64,000 nt of DNA from Cellulomonas sp. PhB150. GTDB taxonomy: Bacteria > Actinomycetota > Actinomycetes > Actinomycetales > Cellulomonadaceae. The number at the start of each line of letters is the position of its first letter. Positions within the stretch are counted from its first letter, which is position 1. The stretch is taken from positions 1-64,000 of the forward strand of contig NZ_RKHX01000001.1 of assembly GCF_003755175.1 (NCBI RefSeq). The letters are read 5' to 3'. The position numbers were made by a program, and so were the translations under genes. The notes beneath the pieces were generated by a model, which worked only from the letters and a program-made list of their open reading frames with translations, was not told the origin of the DNA and ran no database searches. This document shows, in pieces, positions 7,934 to 17,672 of the stretch.

Positions 7934-9121
7934 ATGAGATCAAGCCTGCGCAAGCGCTCCGCCCTGCCCGAACCCGGCGTCGTCGCCGGTTCGGCCCGCG
8001 TCGACCCTCGGACCAAGGCGCTGACCAAGCGTCTCAAGCCCGGTGACATCGCCGTCATCGACCACGAGGACCTGGACCGCGTGTCTGCCGAGGCACTCGT
8101 CGCGTGCCAGCCGGTCGCGGTGCTCAACGCCGCTCGGTCGACGTCCGGCCGCTACCCGAACCTCGGTCCGGAGATCCTCGTCGGCGCGGGCATCCCGCTC
8201 ATCGACGACCTCGGTGCCGACGTCATGGCGATCGCCGAGGGCCACCGCCTGCGCATCGTGGACGGCAGCGTCTACGACGGTGACGAGCTCGTCGCCGAGG
8301 GGGTCGAGCAGACCGCCGCGACCGTCGCGCTCGCGATGGAGGAGGCCCGTGCGGGGCTGTCCGTCCAGCTCGAGTCGTTCGCCGCGAACACGATGGACTA
8401 CCTGCGCCGCGAGCGGGACCTGCTCCTCGACGGCGTCGGCGTCCCGGACATCGCGACCGAGATCGACGGCCGCCAGGTCCTCATCGTCGTGCGCGGGTAC
8501 CACTACAAGGAGGACCTGGTCACCCTCCGCCCGTACATCCGGGAGTACCGCCCCGTCCTGATCGGCGTCGACGGCGGCGCCGACGCGATCCTCGACGCCG
8601 GCTGGAAGCCCGACCTGATCGTCGGTGACATGGACTCGGTGTCCGACCGTGCCCTGGGCTGCGGCGCGGAGGTCGTCGTGCACGCGTACCGCGACGGGCG
8701 CGCGCCGGGCCTGGAGCGCGTCGCCGCGCTCGGCGTCCCGCACGTCGTCTTCCCTGCGACCGGCACCAGCGAGGACGTCGCGATGCTGCTGGCCGACGAC
8801 AAGGGCGCCGAGCTCATCGTCGCCGTCGGCACGCACGCCACGCTCGTCGAGTTCCTCGACAAGGGCCGCTCCGGCATGGCCAGCACGTTCCTGACGCGAC
8901 TGCGCGTCGGCAGCAAGCTCGTCGACGCCAAGGGCGTCTCGCGCCTCTACCGGCACCGGATCTCCAACCTCCAGCTCACGCTCCTGGTCCTCGCCGGCCT
9001 GCTCGCCCTCGGGGTCGCCCTCGCGGCGACGTCCGCCGGGCAGACGCTGTTCGGCCTGACCGGAGCCCGCTTCGACGACTTCACCTCCTGGGTCGGCTCC
9101 CTGTTCGGGGGCAGCGCGTGA
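7934..9121 (+). CDS. steA: Cytokinetic ring protein SteA
   Basis: 395 residues. It is homologous to the corynebacterial/mycobacterial SteA family (Rv1697 position), which works with SteB in cell separation by controlling peptidoglycan hydrolysis. The N-terminal part has the conserved stretches RVDPRTKALTKRLKPGDIAV and LNAARSTSGRYPN. The middle resembles a thiamin-pyrophosphokinase-like fold (VLIGVDGGADAILDAGWKPD, GDMDSVSD). A single transmembrane helix lies near 350-368 (LTLLVLAGLLALGVALAA), so the bulk is probably cytoplasmic and the short C-terminus outside. The ATG lies 6 bases after the recN stop. Confidence 0.93.
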   Translation: MRSSLRKRSALPEPGVVAGSARVDPRTKALTKRLKPGDIAVIDHEDLDRVSAEALVACQPVAVLNAARSTSGRYPNLGPEILVGAGIPLIDDLGADVMAIAEGHRLRIVDGSVYDGDELVAEGVEQTAATVALAMEEARAGLSVQLESFAANTMDYLRRERDLLLDGVGVPDIATEIDGRQVLIVVRGYHYKEDLVTLRPYIREYRPVLIGVDGGADAILDAGWKPDLIVGDMDSVSDRALGCGAEVVVHAYRDGRAPGLERVAALGVPHVVFPATGTSEDVAMLLADDKGAELIVAVGTHATLVEFLDKGRSGMASTFLTRLRVGSKLVDAKGVSRLYRHRISNLQLTLLVLAGLLALGVALAATSAGQTLFGLTGARFDDFTSWVGSLFGGSA

Positions 9122-9170
9122 CCGCGCCGCACCGCCGACACCACCTCACTTCCGACGGAGAGAACGCCCC

Positions 9171-10193
9171 GTGATCGACTTCCGCTACCACGTCGTCTCG
9201 CTCATCTCGGTGTTCCTGGCGCTCGCCGTCGGCATCGCGCTGGGTGCCGGACCGCTCAAGGAGACGATCGGCAACACGCTCACCGGCCAGGTCGAGCAGC
9301 TGCGCAACGAGAAGGACGCGCTGCGCTCGGACCTGGACGCGACCAGCTCGGACCTCGCCGACACGCGCAGCTACGTCGACGCCGCCGGCCCGCAGCTCCT
9401 GGCCGGGGCGCTCACCGACCGTCGCGTCGTCGTCGTCCAGCTCGGCACGGTCGCCGACGCCGAGAGCACCGCGATCGACGACCGCCTGACGCAGGCCGGC
9501 GCGACGATCACGGGTCACGCGACGCTGACCGACGCCTGGGCCGACCCCGACCAGCGCAGCTTCCGGCAGGCCCTGGTGGGGAACCTCCTGCAGTTCCTGT
9601 CGCCCGCCCCCGACCAGGGCGCCGACCTCGAGACGCAGCTCGCGACGGCCCTCGTGCAAGGGCTCGTGGGCACCGACCCGGCGGCGCCGGACAAGCTCAC
9701 GCAGGACGCGTCCTACCTGCTCGAGATCCTCTCGACGGGCGACAACCCGCTCGTCACGTTCGCGGACCCCATCACGACCGGTGCCGACGCCGTCGTCGTG
9801 GTCGCACCGACCCCGGCGAAGGAGACGTCCGACGCCTCACCGACGGCAGCACCGACCGAGGACGACCTCGAGCCGCAGCTGGCCGTGCTCAGCGCCGCGC
9901 AGAAGTACTCCGAGGGCGCCGTCCTCGCCGACGGCCCGCGCGGCGCGGGGGCGCTGACCGACACGATCCTCGGCGACGACGCGCTGGCGGGCACGCTGAC
10001 CACCGTCTCGGACACGGCCGTCGTCACCGCGCAGGTGAACGTCCCGCTCGCGCTCGCCGGCCGGATCGCGGGGACCAACGGGCACTACGGCTTCGGCAGC
10101 GACGAGACCGTGGTGCCGGACGCCGTGACGCTGCCGCCCGTGGACCGGACGCCCGTGGCGCCGAGCTCCGACGACTCCAAGTCGGACGGCTGA
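9171..10193 (+). CDS. steB: SteB / MctB-family membrane-anchored protein
   Basis: 340 residues. It belongs to the family called copper transporter MctB in mycobacteria (Rv1698) and SteB in corynebacteria, where it partners SteA at the division site. An N-terminal transmembrane helix spans about 7-27 (VVSLISVFLALAVGIALGAG) and is followed by a coiled coil (about 38-72, VEQLRNEKDALRSDLDATSS). The rest is probably extracytoplasmic. An Asp/Ser/Thr/Pro-rich linker (about 212-232) contains KETSDASPTAAPTEDD. The GTG start follows CGGAGAGAA. The 49-base gap to steA carries no obvious promoter. The division role fits this context better than copper transport. Confidence 0.9.
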   Translation: MIDFRYHVVSLISVFLALAVGIALGAGPLKETIGNTLTGQVEQLRNEKDALRSDLDATSSDLADTRSYVDAAGPQLLAGALTDRRVVVVQLGTVADAESTAIDDRLTQAGATITGHATLTDAWADPDQRSFRQALVGNLLQFLSPAPDQGADLETQLATALVQGLVGTDPAAPDKLTQDASYLLEILSTGDNPLVTFADPITTGADAVVVVAPTPAKETSDASPTAAPTEDDLEPQLAVLSAAQKYSEGAVLADGPRGAGALTDTILGDDALAGTLTTVSDTAVVTAQVNVPLALAGRIAGTNGHYGFGSDETVVPDAVTLPPVDRTPVAPSSDDSKSDG

Positions 10194-10195
10194 CC

Positions 10196-11062
10196 GTGCC
10201 CGTCGTGCGTCGGGTGCTCGCGGGGGTCGTCGGCGCCGTCACGACGTCGGTCGTGCGCGGCGCGCTCGACCAGCAGGCGCCCGGGGGACAGGCGCGCTGG
10301 ACGCGCACCAACCACCGCGGCGAGCCCGTCAGCATGCTCGAGGGTCCGGCGGTGGCCGCAGGTCTGCTCGCGGGGCTGGCCGTCGGGGCGCCGAACGCCC
10401 GGGGCGCGGCGGCGCTCACCGTGGCGACCGGCGCGGCCGCCGCGTTCGGGATCGTCGACGACCTCGCCGAGGACGCCTCCGCGAAGCGCAAGGGCCTCAA
10501 GGGCCACCTCGGGGCGCTCGCCCACGGTGAGCTCACCACGGGCGGACTCAAGGTGCTCGGCATCGGCGTCGGAGCACTCGCCGCGGCGACGCTGGCGACG
10601 CCGCGGCGCGAGGGCGTCGGGACCGTGGGCCGGCTCGTCGACATCGGCACGTCGGGCGCGCTCATCGCGCTCAGCGCGAACCTGGTGAACCTGCTCGACC
10701 TGCGCCCGGGTCGGGCGCTCAAGGCCGCCACGCTCGTCGCCGGACCCCTCACGCTCGCACCGGGCGCCGGCGGCGGCGCGGCCGCGGCGATCGGCGGGGC
10801 CGCGTACGCCGCGCTCGACGAGGACCTGGCCGAGACCGACATGCTCGGCGACGGCGGAGCCAACGCGCTGGGTGCGGCGCTGGGCACCGCGCTCGTGCTC
10901 AGCGCACCGCGGCCCGTGCGACTCGCTGCCCTCGCGGTGACGGCGGCCCTGACGGTCGCGAGCGAGAAGGTCAGCTTCACGAAGGTCATCGAGTCGACGC
11001 CCGTGCTGCGGGAGGTCGACGCCTGGGGCCGACGACCCGTCCACACGCCCGCCGCGAGGTGA
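10196..11062 (+). CDS. MraY/WecA-like (GT4 family) integral membrane protein
   Basis: 288 residues, hydrophobic throughout with about eight possible membrane helices. It carries diagnostic sequences of the polyprenyl-phosphate N-acetylhexosamine-1-phosphate transferase family: a DD pair in GIVDDLAED, a KGLKGHLGAL segment, an NxxNxxD motif (NLVNLLDLRPG) and MLGDGGANALGA, which corresponds to the MGDxGS loop. It is shorter than MraY or WecA (about 320-360). It lies between steB and murJ, and its GTGA overlap with murJ implies coexpression with lipid II flipping. It may transfer a sugar-phosphate to an undecaprenyl carrier or act as a regulator. The real mraY would be expected in the dcw cluster elsewhere. 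The substrate is unknown. Confidence 0.75.
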   Translation: MPVVRRVLAGVVGAVTTSVVRGALDQQAPGGQARWTRTNHRGEPVSMLEGPAVAAGLLAGLAVGAPNARGAAALTVATGAAAAFGIVDDLAEDASAKRKGLKGHLGALAHGELTTGGLKVLGIGVGALAAATLATPRREGVGTVGRLVDIGTSGALIALSANLVNLLDLRPGRALKAATLVAGPLTLAPGAGGGAAAAIGGAAYAALDEDLAETDMLGDGGANALGAALGTALVLSAPRPVRLAALAVTAALTVASEKVSFTKVIESTPVLREVDAWGRRPVHTPAAR

Positions 11063-12672
11063 GCCCCGCCGCGCGCCGCGCGCTGACCGGGCTGGCCGGC
11101 GCAGCCGCGATGATCGCGGCCGTCACGGTGCTCAGCCGCCTGCTCGGCTTCGGTCGCTGGCTGACCCAGTCCTGGGCGCTGAGCGCCGGCACGATCAGCG
11201 ACGCCTACAACGCCGCGAACCTGCTTCCCAACGTGCTGTTCGAGGTGGCCGCCGGCGGAGCGCTCGCCGGTGCGCTCATCCCGCTGCTCGCCGCCCCGAT
11301 CGCCCGGGCCGACCGCCGCGAGATCGACGCCACGGTCTCCGGAGCCGTCGGGTGGACCCTGCTCATCCTCGTGCCGCTCGCGGGGCTCCTGGCCGCCCTC
11401 TCGGGCCCCCTGGCGGCCGTGCTGGTCGACGACGACCCCGCGAAGCAGTCGATCGTCCGGTACTTCGTGCTCGTGTTCGCGATCCAGGTGCCGATGTACG
11501 GCCTCGCGGTGCTGCTGTACGCGGTCCTGCAGGCGCACAAGCGGTTCTTCTGGCCTGCATTCGCACCGGTGCTCGCCTCGCTCGTGACCATCGCGTGCTA
11601 CGTCGGGTACGCCGCGCTCTCGAACGGCGAGGTCTCGGACCCCGCCGGGCTCGACGACGGCGCGCTCGAGGTCCTGGCGTGGGGGACGACGCTCGGGGTG
11701 GCCGCGATGTGCCTGCCGATGCTGGTCCCGGTGCACCGACTCGGCGTCCGGATCCGCCCGACCCTGCACTTCCCGCCGGGCGTCGGGGTGCGGCTGCGCT
11801 CGCTCGCCCTGGCGGGCGTGGGCTCGGTCGCGGCGCAGCAGCTCGCGACCCTGACGATCATCATCGTGACGGCGAAGTTCTGGGGGCAGCCCGGGACGCT
11901 GACGATCTACCAGTACGCGCTGCAGGTGTACCTGCTGCCCTACGCGGTGCTGGTGGTGCCGCTCGCGACCTCCACCTTCCCGCGCCTGGCCGCGCGCGCC
12001 GCGGCGGGGGACCGGGACGGGTTCGCCCGGACCTCGAGCGCCGTCACGCGCGGCGTGGTCGCGGCCGCGGCCGTCGGGGCGGGCGCCGTGGTCGCCGGCG
12101 GGTACGCGGTGGGGACGATCTTCGCCAACCTCACCGGGAACCCCGACGTCGGCCCGCAGATGGGTGCCGCGCTGACCGCGATGGTGCCCGGCCTCGTCGG
12201 CTTCGGCGTGATGTTCCACGCGTCGCGGTCCCTGTACGCGCTGGAGCGCGGGCGGGCCGCGGTCCTGGCGAACGTCGTCGGCTGGGGCACGATGATCGTC
12301 GCCATCGTCGTGATGGTGGTCGCGGGCGCTCCGGACAGCCGCGCGCTGGTCGGGATCGCGGCGGCCAGCACCCTCGGGATGACGGCAGGCGGCGTCGTCG
12401 CGCTGGTCGCGCTGGGCCGTGCGGCGGGCCGCGACGCGCTGCACGGGCTGGTCCGCACCGTCGTCGTGCTCGTGGTCGGCGCCACCGTCGGCGCGGTGGC
12501 CGGGCGCTGGTTGGCCGACACCGTCCAGGACGTGGGCGGGACCGGCACCCTGACCGCGGTCGGGGCGGCGGCGGGGGCGGCGGTCCTCGCTGCCGTGATC
12601 GCCGGCGCGATGCTCGTGGCCGCCGACCGGTCCACCATCACCGGTGTGCTGCAGGCCGACCAGGCGCGTTGA
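11059..12672 (+). CDS. murJ: Lipid II flippase MurJ (MviN family)
   Basis: 537 residues with about 14 hydrophobic helices. Family landmarks include the N-terminal VLSRLLGFGRWLTQSW and ISDAYNAANLLPNVLFE, and later LYALERGRAAVLANV. MurJ moves undecaprenyl-linked peptidoglycan precursor across the membrane. No extra C-terminal pseudokinase domain (as in mycobacterial MviN) is present. The GTG start overlaps the preceding MraY-like gene by GTGA, and the stop lies 72 bases before pyrG. Confidence 0.93.
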   Translation: MSPAARRALTGLAGAAAMIAAVTVLSRLLGFGRWLTQSWALSAGTISDAYNAANLLPNVLFEVAAGGALAGALIPLLAAPIARADRREIDATVSGAVGWTLLILVPLAGLLAALSGPLAAVLVDDDPAKQSIVRYFVLVFAIQVPMYGLAVLLYAVLQAHKRFFWPAFAPVLASLVTIACYVGYAALSNGEVSDPAGLDDGALEVLAWGTTLGVAAMCLPMLVPVHRLGVRIRPTLHFPPGVGVRLRSLALAGVGSVAAQQLATLTIIIVTAKFWGQPGTLTIYQYALQVYLLPYAVLVVPLATSTFPRLAARAAAGDRDGFARTSSAVTRGVVAAAAVGAGAVVAGGYAVGTIFANLTGNPDVGPQMGAALTAMVPGLVGFGVMFHASRSLYALERGRAAVLANVVGWGTMIVAIVVMVVAGAPDSRALVGIAAASTLGMTAGGVVALVALGRAAGRDALHGLVRTVVVLVVGATVGAVAGRWLADTVQDVGGTGTLTAVGAAAGAAVLAAVIAGAMLVAADRSTITGVLQADQAR

Positions 12673-12707
12673 CCGGCTCCGGTGACCCGACTCACGTCGC
12701 CGAACGC

Positions 12708-12744
12708 TTCGGGATCGGGCGAACTGTGGGTAGGCTGGAATCCC

Positions 12745-12745
<1 letters not shown>
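12708..12745 (+). promoter_or_regulatory. pyrG promoter, probably giving a leaderless transcript
   Basis: TTCGGG (12708-12713) lies exactly 17 bases before TAGGCT (12731-12736). Eight bases after this -10 is the pyrG GTG start, and there is no Shine-Dalgarno sequence. The start of transcription and of translation would then nearly coincide. The -35 match is weak; the -10 match is good. Confidence 0.55.
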
Positions 12746-14414
<1,669 letters not shown>

Positions 14415-14415
<1 letters not shown>

Positions 14416-15062
14416 TGACGTCCACGCCGGACGGCGCCGCCTCGCCTGCGACCGGTCGAGGCGGCGCCAGCCCGGCCGACGTGCCCGCACCGCGTCCCGT
14501 GCTCACGCACACCCTCATCCACGAGGGCCGGGTCTGGGACCTCGTCTCGGACGAGGTGGACCTCGGGGACACGACGGTCGTCCGCGAGTGGGTCGACCAC
14601 CCGGGCGCCGTCGCGGTCGTCGCCCTCGACGACGAGGACCGGGTGCTGCTGCTCTCGCAGTACCGGCACCCGGTGCGCAGCGAGCTCTGGGAGCCGCCCG
14701 CTGGCCTGCTCGACGTCGAGGGCGAGCCGCACGTCGCAGCGGCCGCGCGCGAGCTGGCCGAGGAGGCCGATCTGGTGGCGGCGTCCTGGTGGCGTCTCGT
14801 CGACTTCTACACGACCCCCGGCGGCTCGTCCGAGCGGATCGTCGTGTTCCTCGCGCGCGGGCTCAGCCCTGTGCCGGACGACGAGCGCTTCGTGCGGACC
14901 GACGAGGAGGCGACGATGGTGCCTGTGTGGGTGCCGTTGGACGACGCGGTGGACGCCGCTCTGGCCGGTCGGCTGCACAGCCCGACGGCCGTCACCGGCG
15001 TCCTGGCTGCGGCGGCTGCGCGGGCGCGCGGCTGGACCTCGCTGGAGCCGGTCCAGCTCTGA
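14415..15062 (+). CDS. NUDIX hydrolase (ADP-ribose pyrophosphatase-like)
   Basis: 215 residues. The NUDIX box is present near 97-119 (GLLDVEGEPHVAAA then RELAEEADL), with an Ala where the usual motif has Gly in EEXGU. The upstream strands (SQYRHPVRSELWEPPAG) and downstream FYTTPGGSSERIVVFLAR match the ADP-ribose diphosphatase subgroup, which usually follows pyrG in actinobacteria. The first 35 residues are Ala/Pro-rich and probably disordered. It is translationally coupled to pyrG and ends just before a strong hairpin. Confidence 0.92.
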
Positions 15063-15090
15063 CGACGCGAGTCGCGCGTCGAGAGGACAC

Positions 15091-15125
15091 CGACGGCCCG
15101 GGAGCACCACGCTCCCGGGCCGTCG
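15091..15125. terminator. Bidirectional hairpin between convergent genes
   Basis: A perfect 15-bp GC-rich stem (15091-15105 with 15111-15125) encloses the loop ACCAC. It lies between the stop of the NUDIX gene and the stop of the convergent minus-strand gene. No T-run follows, which is common for actinobacterial terminators. Confidence 0.85.
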
Positions 15126-15133
15126 CCGTCACG

Positions 15134-15730
15134 TCAGGGCGCCCGGTGCCCCGTCCAGGCGCGGCCGTCCCAGTACTCCTGGCCGTAGCCCGCCGGTGAG
15201 GCGTACCACCCGGCCGGTGCGGGAGCAGGCTGCTGGCCGGTCGGGTACCCCGGCGGCACGTACTGCGTCGCCACCATGACGTTCACCGGCGCGAGCACGC
15301 GCACCGAGTGCGACTGGCAGGCCATCACCAGCGCGGCGACCCAGCCGATGAACGACCACCCGAGGAAGAGGTTCAGCAGCCCGATCGCCGCCTGGTTCGA
15401 CCGGCCGCGGGTCGCGGCGATCGCCCACGGCAGCATGTACCCGACGGTGAACGCCGCGCCGACCCACGCGATGATCAGCACGGCCGCGCTCGCCGGTCGC
15501 TGGTCGGTCTGGACCTGCGGGCCCGCCCACGCCGTCGCGGAGGGCTGGGGACCCCAGGCGCCGGGCGGCGGGGCCGTGGCGACCCCGTAGCCCGGCTCGA
15601 CCGCCGGCCCGTGCTGCGCAGGCGGGGCCGCGGGGACGACCGACCGCCCGGCGACGACGGGGATCGGCCGCGTGACCGGGTCCGACTTGGTGAGGTCGAT
15701 CGGGGCGGTGCGGTCGTCGTCGCTGCTCAT
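15134..15730 (-). CDS. Two-helix membrane protein with superinfection-immunity-like and DUF2510-like parts
   Basis: 198 residues. The N-terminal 75 residues are Pro/Ala-rich and disordered. Two hydrophobic helices follow (about 80-106 and 114-138; LLNLFLGWSFIGWVAALVMAC), which resemble the superinfection immunity protein family. The last 25 residues (GWYASPAG, then YWDGRAWTGH) are a DUF2510-like Trp-rich motif common in actinobacterial membrane proteins. A TAGGTT -10 (15773-15778, minus strand) lies about 45 bases before the ATG, so this gene should have its own leader. Function is unknown; phage immunity is only a family name here. Confidence 0.8.
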   Translation of the reverse strand: MSSDDDRTAPIDLTKSDPVTRPIPVVAGRSVVPAAPPAQHGPAVEPGYGVATAPPPGAWGPQPSATAWAGPQVQTDQRPASAAVLIIAWVGAAFTVGYMLPWAIAATRGRSNQAAIGLLNLFLGWSFIGWVAALVMACQSHSVRVLAPVNVMVATQYVPPGYPTGQQPAPAPAGWYASPAGYGQEYWDGRAWTGHRAP

Positions 15731-15788
15731 GTGCGTGGCGCGCTCTCTCGTCGGTGGCCGGCGTCGGGTGCCAACCTAGCGGCCGGGC

Positions 15789-16601
15789 TCATCGGCTCGT
15801 GCTGCGGCGGTACTGGGCGTTGGCGAGCGGGATGAAGACGATCACCAGGACCACGGACCAGATCAGCGTGTAGAGGCCCGCGTGCTGCAGGGGCCACGAC
15901 GTCGGCTCGGGCACCCCGGCCGGGATGTTGCCGAACAGCTCGCGCGACGCCTGCGTGACCGCCGAGACGGGGTTCCACTCCGCGAACGTCTGGAGCGGGC
16001 CCGGCAGCGTGTCGAGCGGGACGAAGGTGTTGGCCACGAAGGTGATCGGGAAGATCACGATGAACGTCGCGTTGTTGAACACCTCGACGCTCGGCACGAG
16101 CATCCCGAGCCACGCCATCACCCACGAGATCGCGTAGGCGAAGACCAGCAGCAGGAGGAACCCCGCGGCCGCCTCGCCGAACGAGCTGTGGATCGCCCAG
16201 CCGACCAGGAGCCCGGTGAGCGCCATGACGATGAGCACCAGGACGTTGTTGACGACGTCGGACATCGTGCGGCCGGTCAGCACCGCCGAGGGCGCCATCG
16301 GCAACGACCGGAACCGGTCGATGATGCCCTTCTTGATGTCCTCGGCGAGCCCCGCCCCCGTGATCGTGGCGCCGAAGATCACGGTCTGCGCGAAGATCCC
16401 CGCCATGAGGAACTCGCGGTACGCCTTGGGGTCCGTGCCGCCGGGCACGTCGATCGCCCCGCCGAAGACGTAGGCGAACAGCAGGACGAACATGATGGGG
16501 GACAGCGTCGTGAAGACCAGCAGGTCCGGCACGCGCTTGATCTTGATGAGGTTGCGCTTGGCGACGACGTAGGCGTCGCCGATCACGTGAGGGACGGCCA
16601 T
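15789..16601 (-). CDS. ABC-2 type transporter permease (DrrB-like)
   Basis: 270 residues with about six membrane helices. The DrrB/ABC-2 pattern is clear: RNLIKIKRVPDLLVFTTLSPIMF, a periplasmic loop, then IFAQTVIFGATITGAGLAEDIKKGIIDRFRSLPM-type sequence and FVPLDTLPG. The ATG overlaps the stop of its ATPase by one base; a GTG one codon earlier would give a GTGA overlap instead. It pairs with the ATPase at 16601-17605. The substrate is unknown; drug, lipid or glycolipid export are the usual roles. Confidence 0.93.
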   Translation of the reverse strand: MAVPHVIGDAYVVAKRNLIKIKRVPDLLVFTTLSPIMFVLLFAYVFGGAIDVPGGTDPKAYREFLMAGIFAQTVIFGATITGAGLAEDIKKGIIDRFRSLPMAPSAVLTGRTMSDVVNNVLVLIVMALTGLLVGWAIHSSFGEAAAGFLLLLVFAYAISWVMAWLGMLVPSVEVFNNATFIVIFPITFVANTFVPLDTLPGPLQTFAEWNPVSAVTQASRELFGNIPAGVPEPTSWPLQHAGLYTLIWSVVLVIVFIPLANAQYRRSTSR

Positions 16602-17605
16602 CACGCACCTGCCTTCGTCGTCTCGGCCTGGGCCTCGTCCTCGGCCAGGCGGCCCGTGAGGGACAGGAACACGTCGTCGAGCGTCGGGCGGCGCAGGCCC
16701 ACGTCGTCGAGCCTGAGCTCGACCTCGTCGAGCCGGCGCAGCGCCTCGGTGAGGACCTGCGCGCCGCCGGTGACCGGCATGAGCAGCCCACGCCGCGAGG
16801 CGTCGAGGACGGCCGGTGAGACCCCGAGCGGCTCGAGCAGCCGGGCGGCCTCGTCGAGCCGGTCCGCGTCCTGCACGGTCAGCTCGAGCCGCTCGCCGCC
16901 GACCTGGCTCTTGAGCTGGTCGGACGTGCCCTGCGCGATGATCCGGCCGTGGTCGATGACCACGATCTCGTCGGCCAGCAGGTCCGCCTCCTCGAGGTAC
17001 TGCGTGGTGAGCAGCAGCGTCGTGCCGCCCGCGACGAGGTTCTGGATGACCTCCCACATGTCCGCGCGCCCGCGCGGGTCGAGGCCGGTCGTCGGCTCGT
17101 CGAGGAAGATCACCGGCGGGTCGGCCACCAGCGCGCCGGCCAGGTCGAGCCGGCGACGCATGCCGCCCGAGTACGTCTTGGACGGCCGGTCCGCGGCGTC
17201 CTCGAGCCGGAACGACGCGAGCAGCTCACGCGCCCGCTCACGGGAGCGTTTGGCGCCCAGGTGGTAGAGCCGCCCGATCATGTCGAGGTTCTCGAAGCCG
17301 GTGAGGTACTCGTCGACCGCGGCGTACTGCCCGGACAGGCCGATCCGCCGGCGGACGTCGCGCGGCCGCTTGAGCACGTCCACGCCGGCGACCTCGGCGC
17401 TGCCCTCGTCGGGCCGGAGCAGGGTGGTCAGGATGCGGACGATGGTGGTCTTGCCGGCCCCGTTGGGGCCGAGGAGTCCGAGCACGGACCCGGTCGGGAC
17501 TGTCAGGTCGACGCCGTCGAGCGCCGTGACGTCCTTGTAGCGCTTGACCAGTCCTCGCGCGGAGACAGCAGCGGAGGCGGCCGGTGTGCCGGTGGTGGAG
17601 GTCAT
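16601..17605 (-). CDS. ABC exporter ATP-binding protein (DrrA-like)
   Basis: 334 residues. Walker [10 protein letters not shown] near 45-53, Q-loop GLSGQYAAVDEYLTG, signature YSGGMRRRLDLAGAL near 144-158, Walker B VIFLDEPTTGLDP near 164-176, and H-loop LLLTTQYLEEADLLAD. The C-terminal 90 residues form the regulatory extension typical of DrrA. A TAGTCT -10 lies six bases before the ATG and no Shine-Dalgarno is present, so the transcript may be leaderless. Confidence 0.95.
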   Translation of the reverse strand: MTSTTGTPAASAAVSARGLVKRYKDVTALDGVDLTVPTGSVLGLLGPNGAGKTTIVRILTTLLRPDEGSAEVAGVDVLKRPRDVRRRIGLSGQYAAVDEYLTGFENLDMIGRLYHLGAKRSRERARELLASFRLEDAADRPSKTYSGGMRRRLDLAGALVADPPVIFLDEPTTGLDPRGRADMWEVIQNLVAGGTTLLLTTQYLEEADLLADEIVVIDHGRIIAQGTSDQLKSQVGGERLELTVQDADRLDEAARLLEPLGVSPAVLDASRRGLLMPVTGGAQVLTEALRRLDEVELRLDDVGLRRPTLDDVFLSLTGRLAEDEAQAETTKAGA

Positions 17606-17611
17606 GTCGTG

Positions 17612-17640
17612 AGACTAGATGTGACCTCCGACACGGTCAC
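17612..17640 (-). promoter_or_regulatory. Promoter of the DrrAB-like operon with inverted repeat
   Basis: On the minus strand GTGACC (17640-17635), then 17 bases, then TAGTCT (17617-17612), then six bases to the ATG. The -35 hexamer is one arm of GTGACC-N8-GGTCAC (17621-17640), so a dimeric regulator could bind over the -35/spacer region. No regulator gene is adjacent. Confidence 0.5.
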
Positions 17641-17672
17641 GCACAAACCGGGACGGACGCGATCGAGGAGCC

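Noticed and set aside
15789..17605. Part of an antibiotic biosynthetic cluster because of DrrAB-like genes
   Set aside because: No biosynthetic enzymes surround them; such exporters are common in the core genome of actinobacteria.
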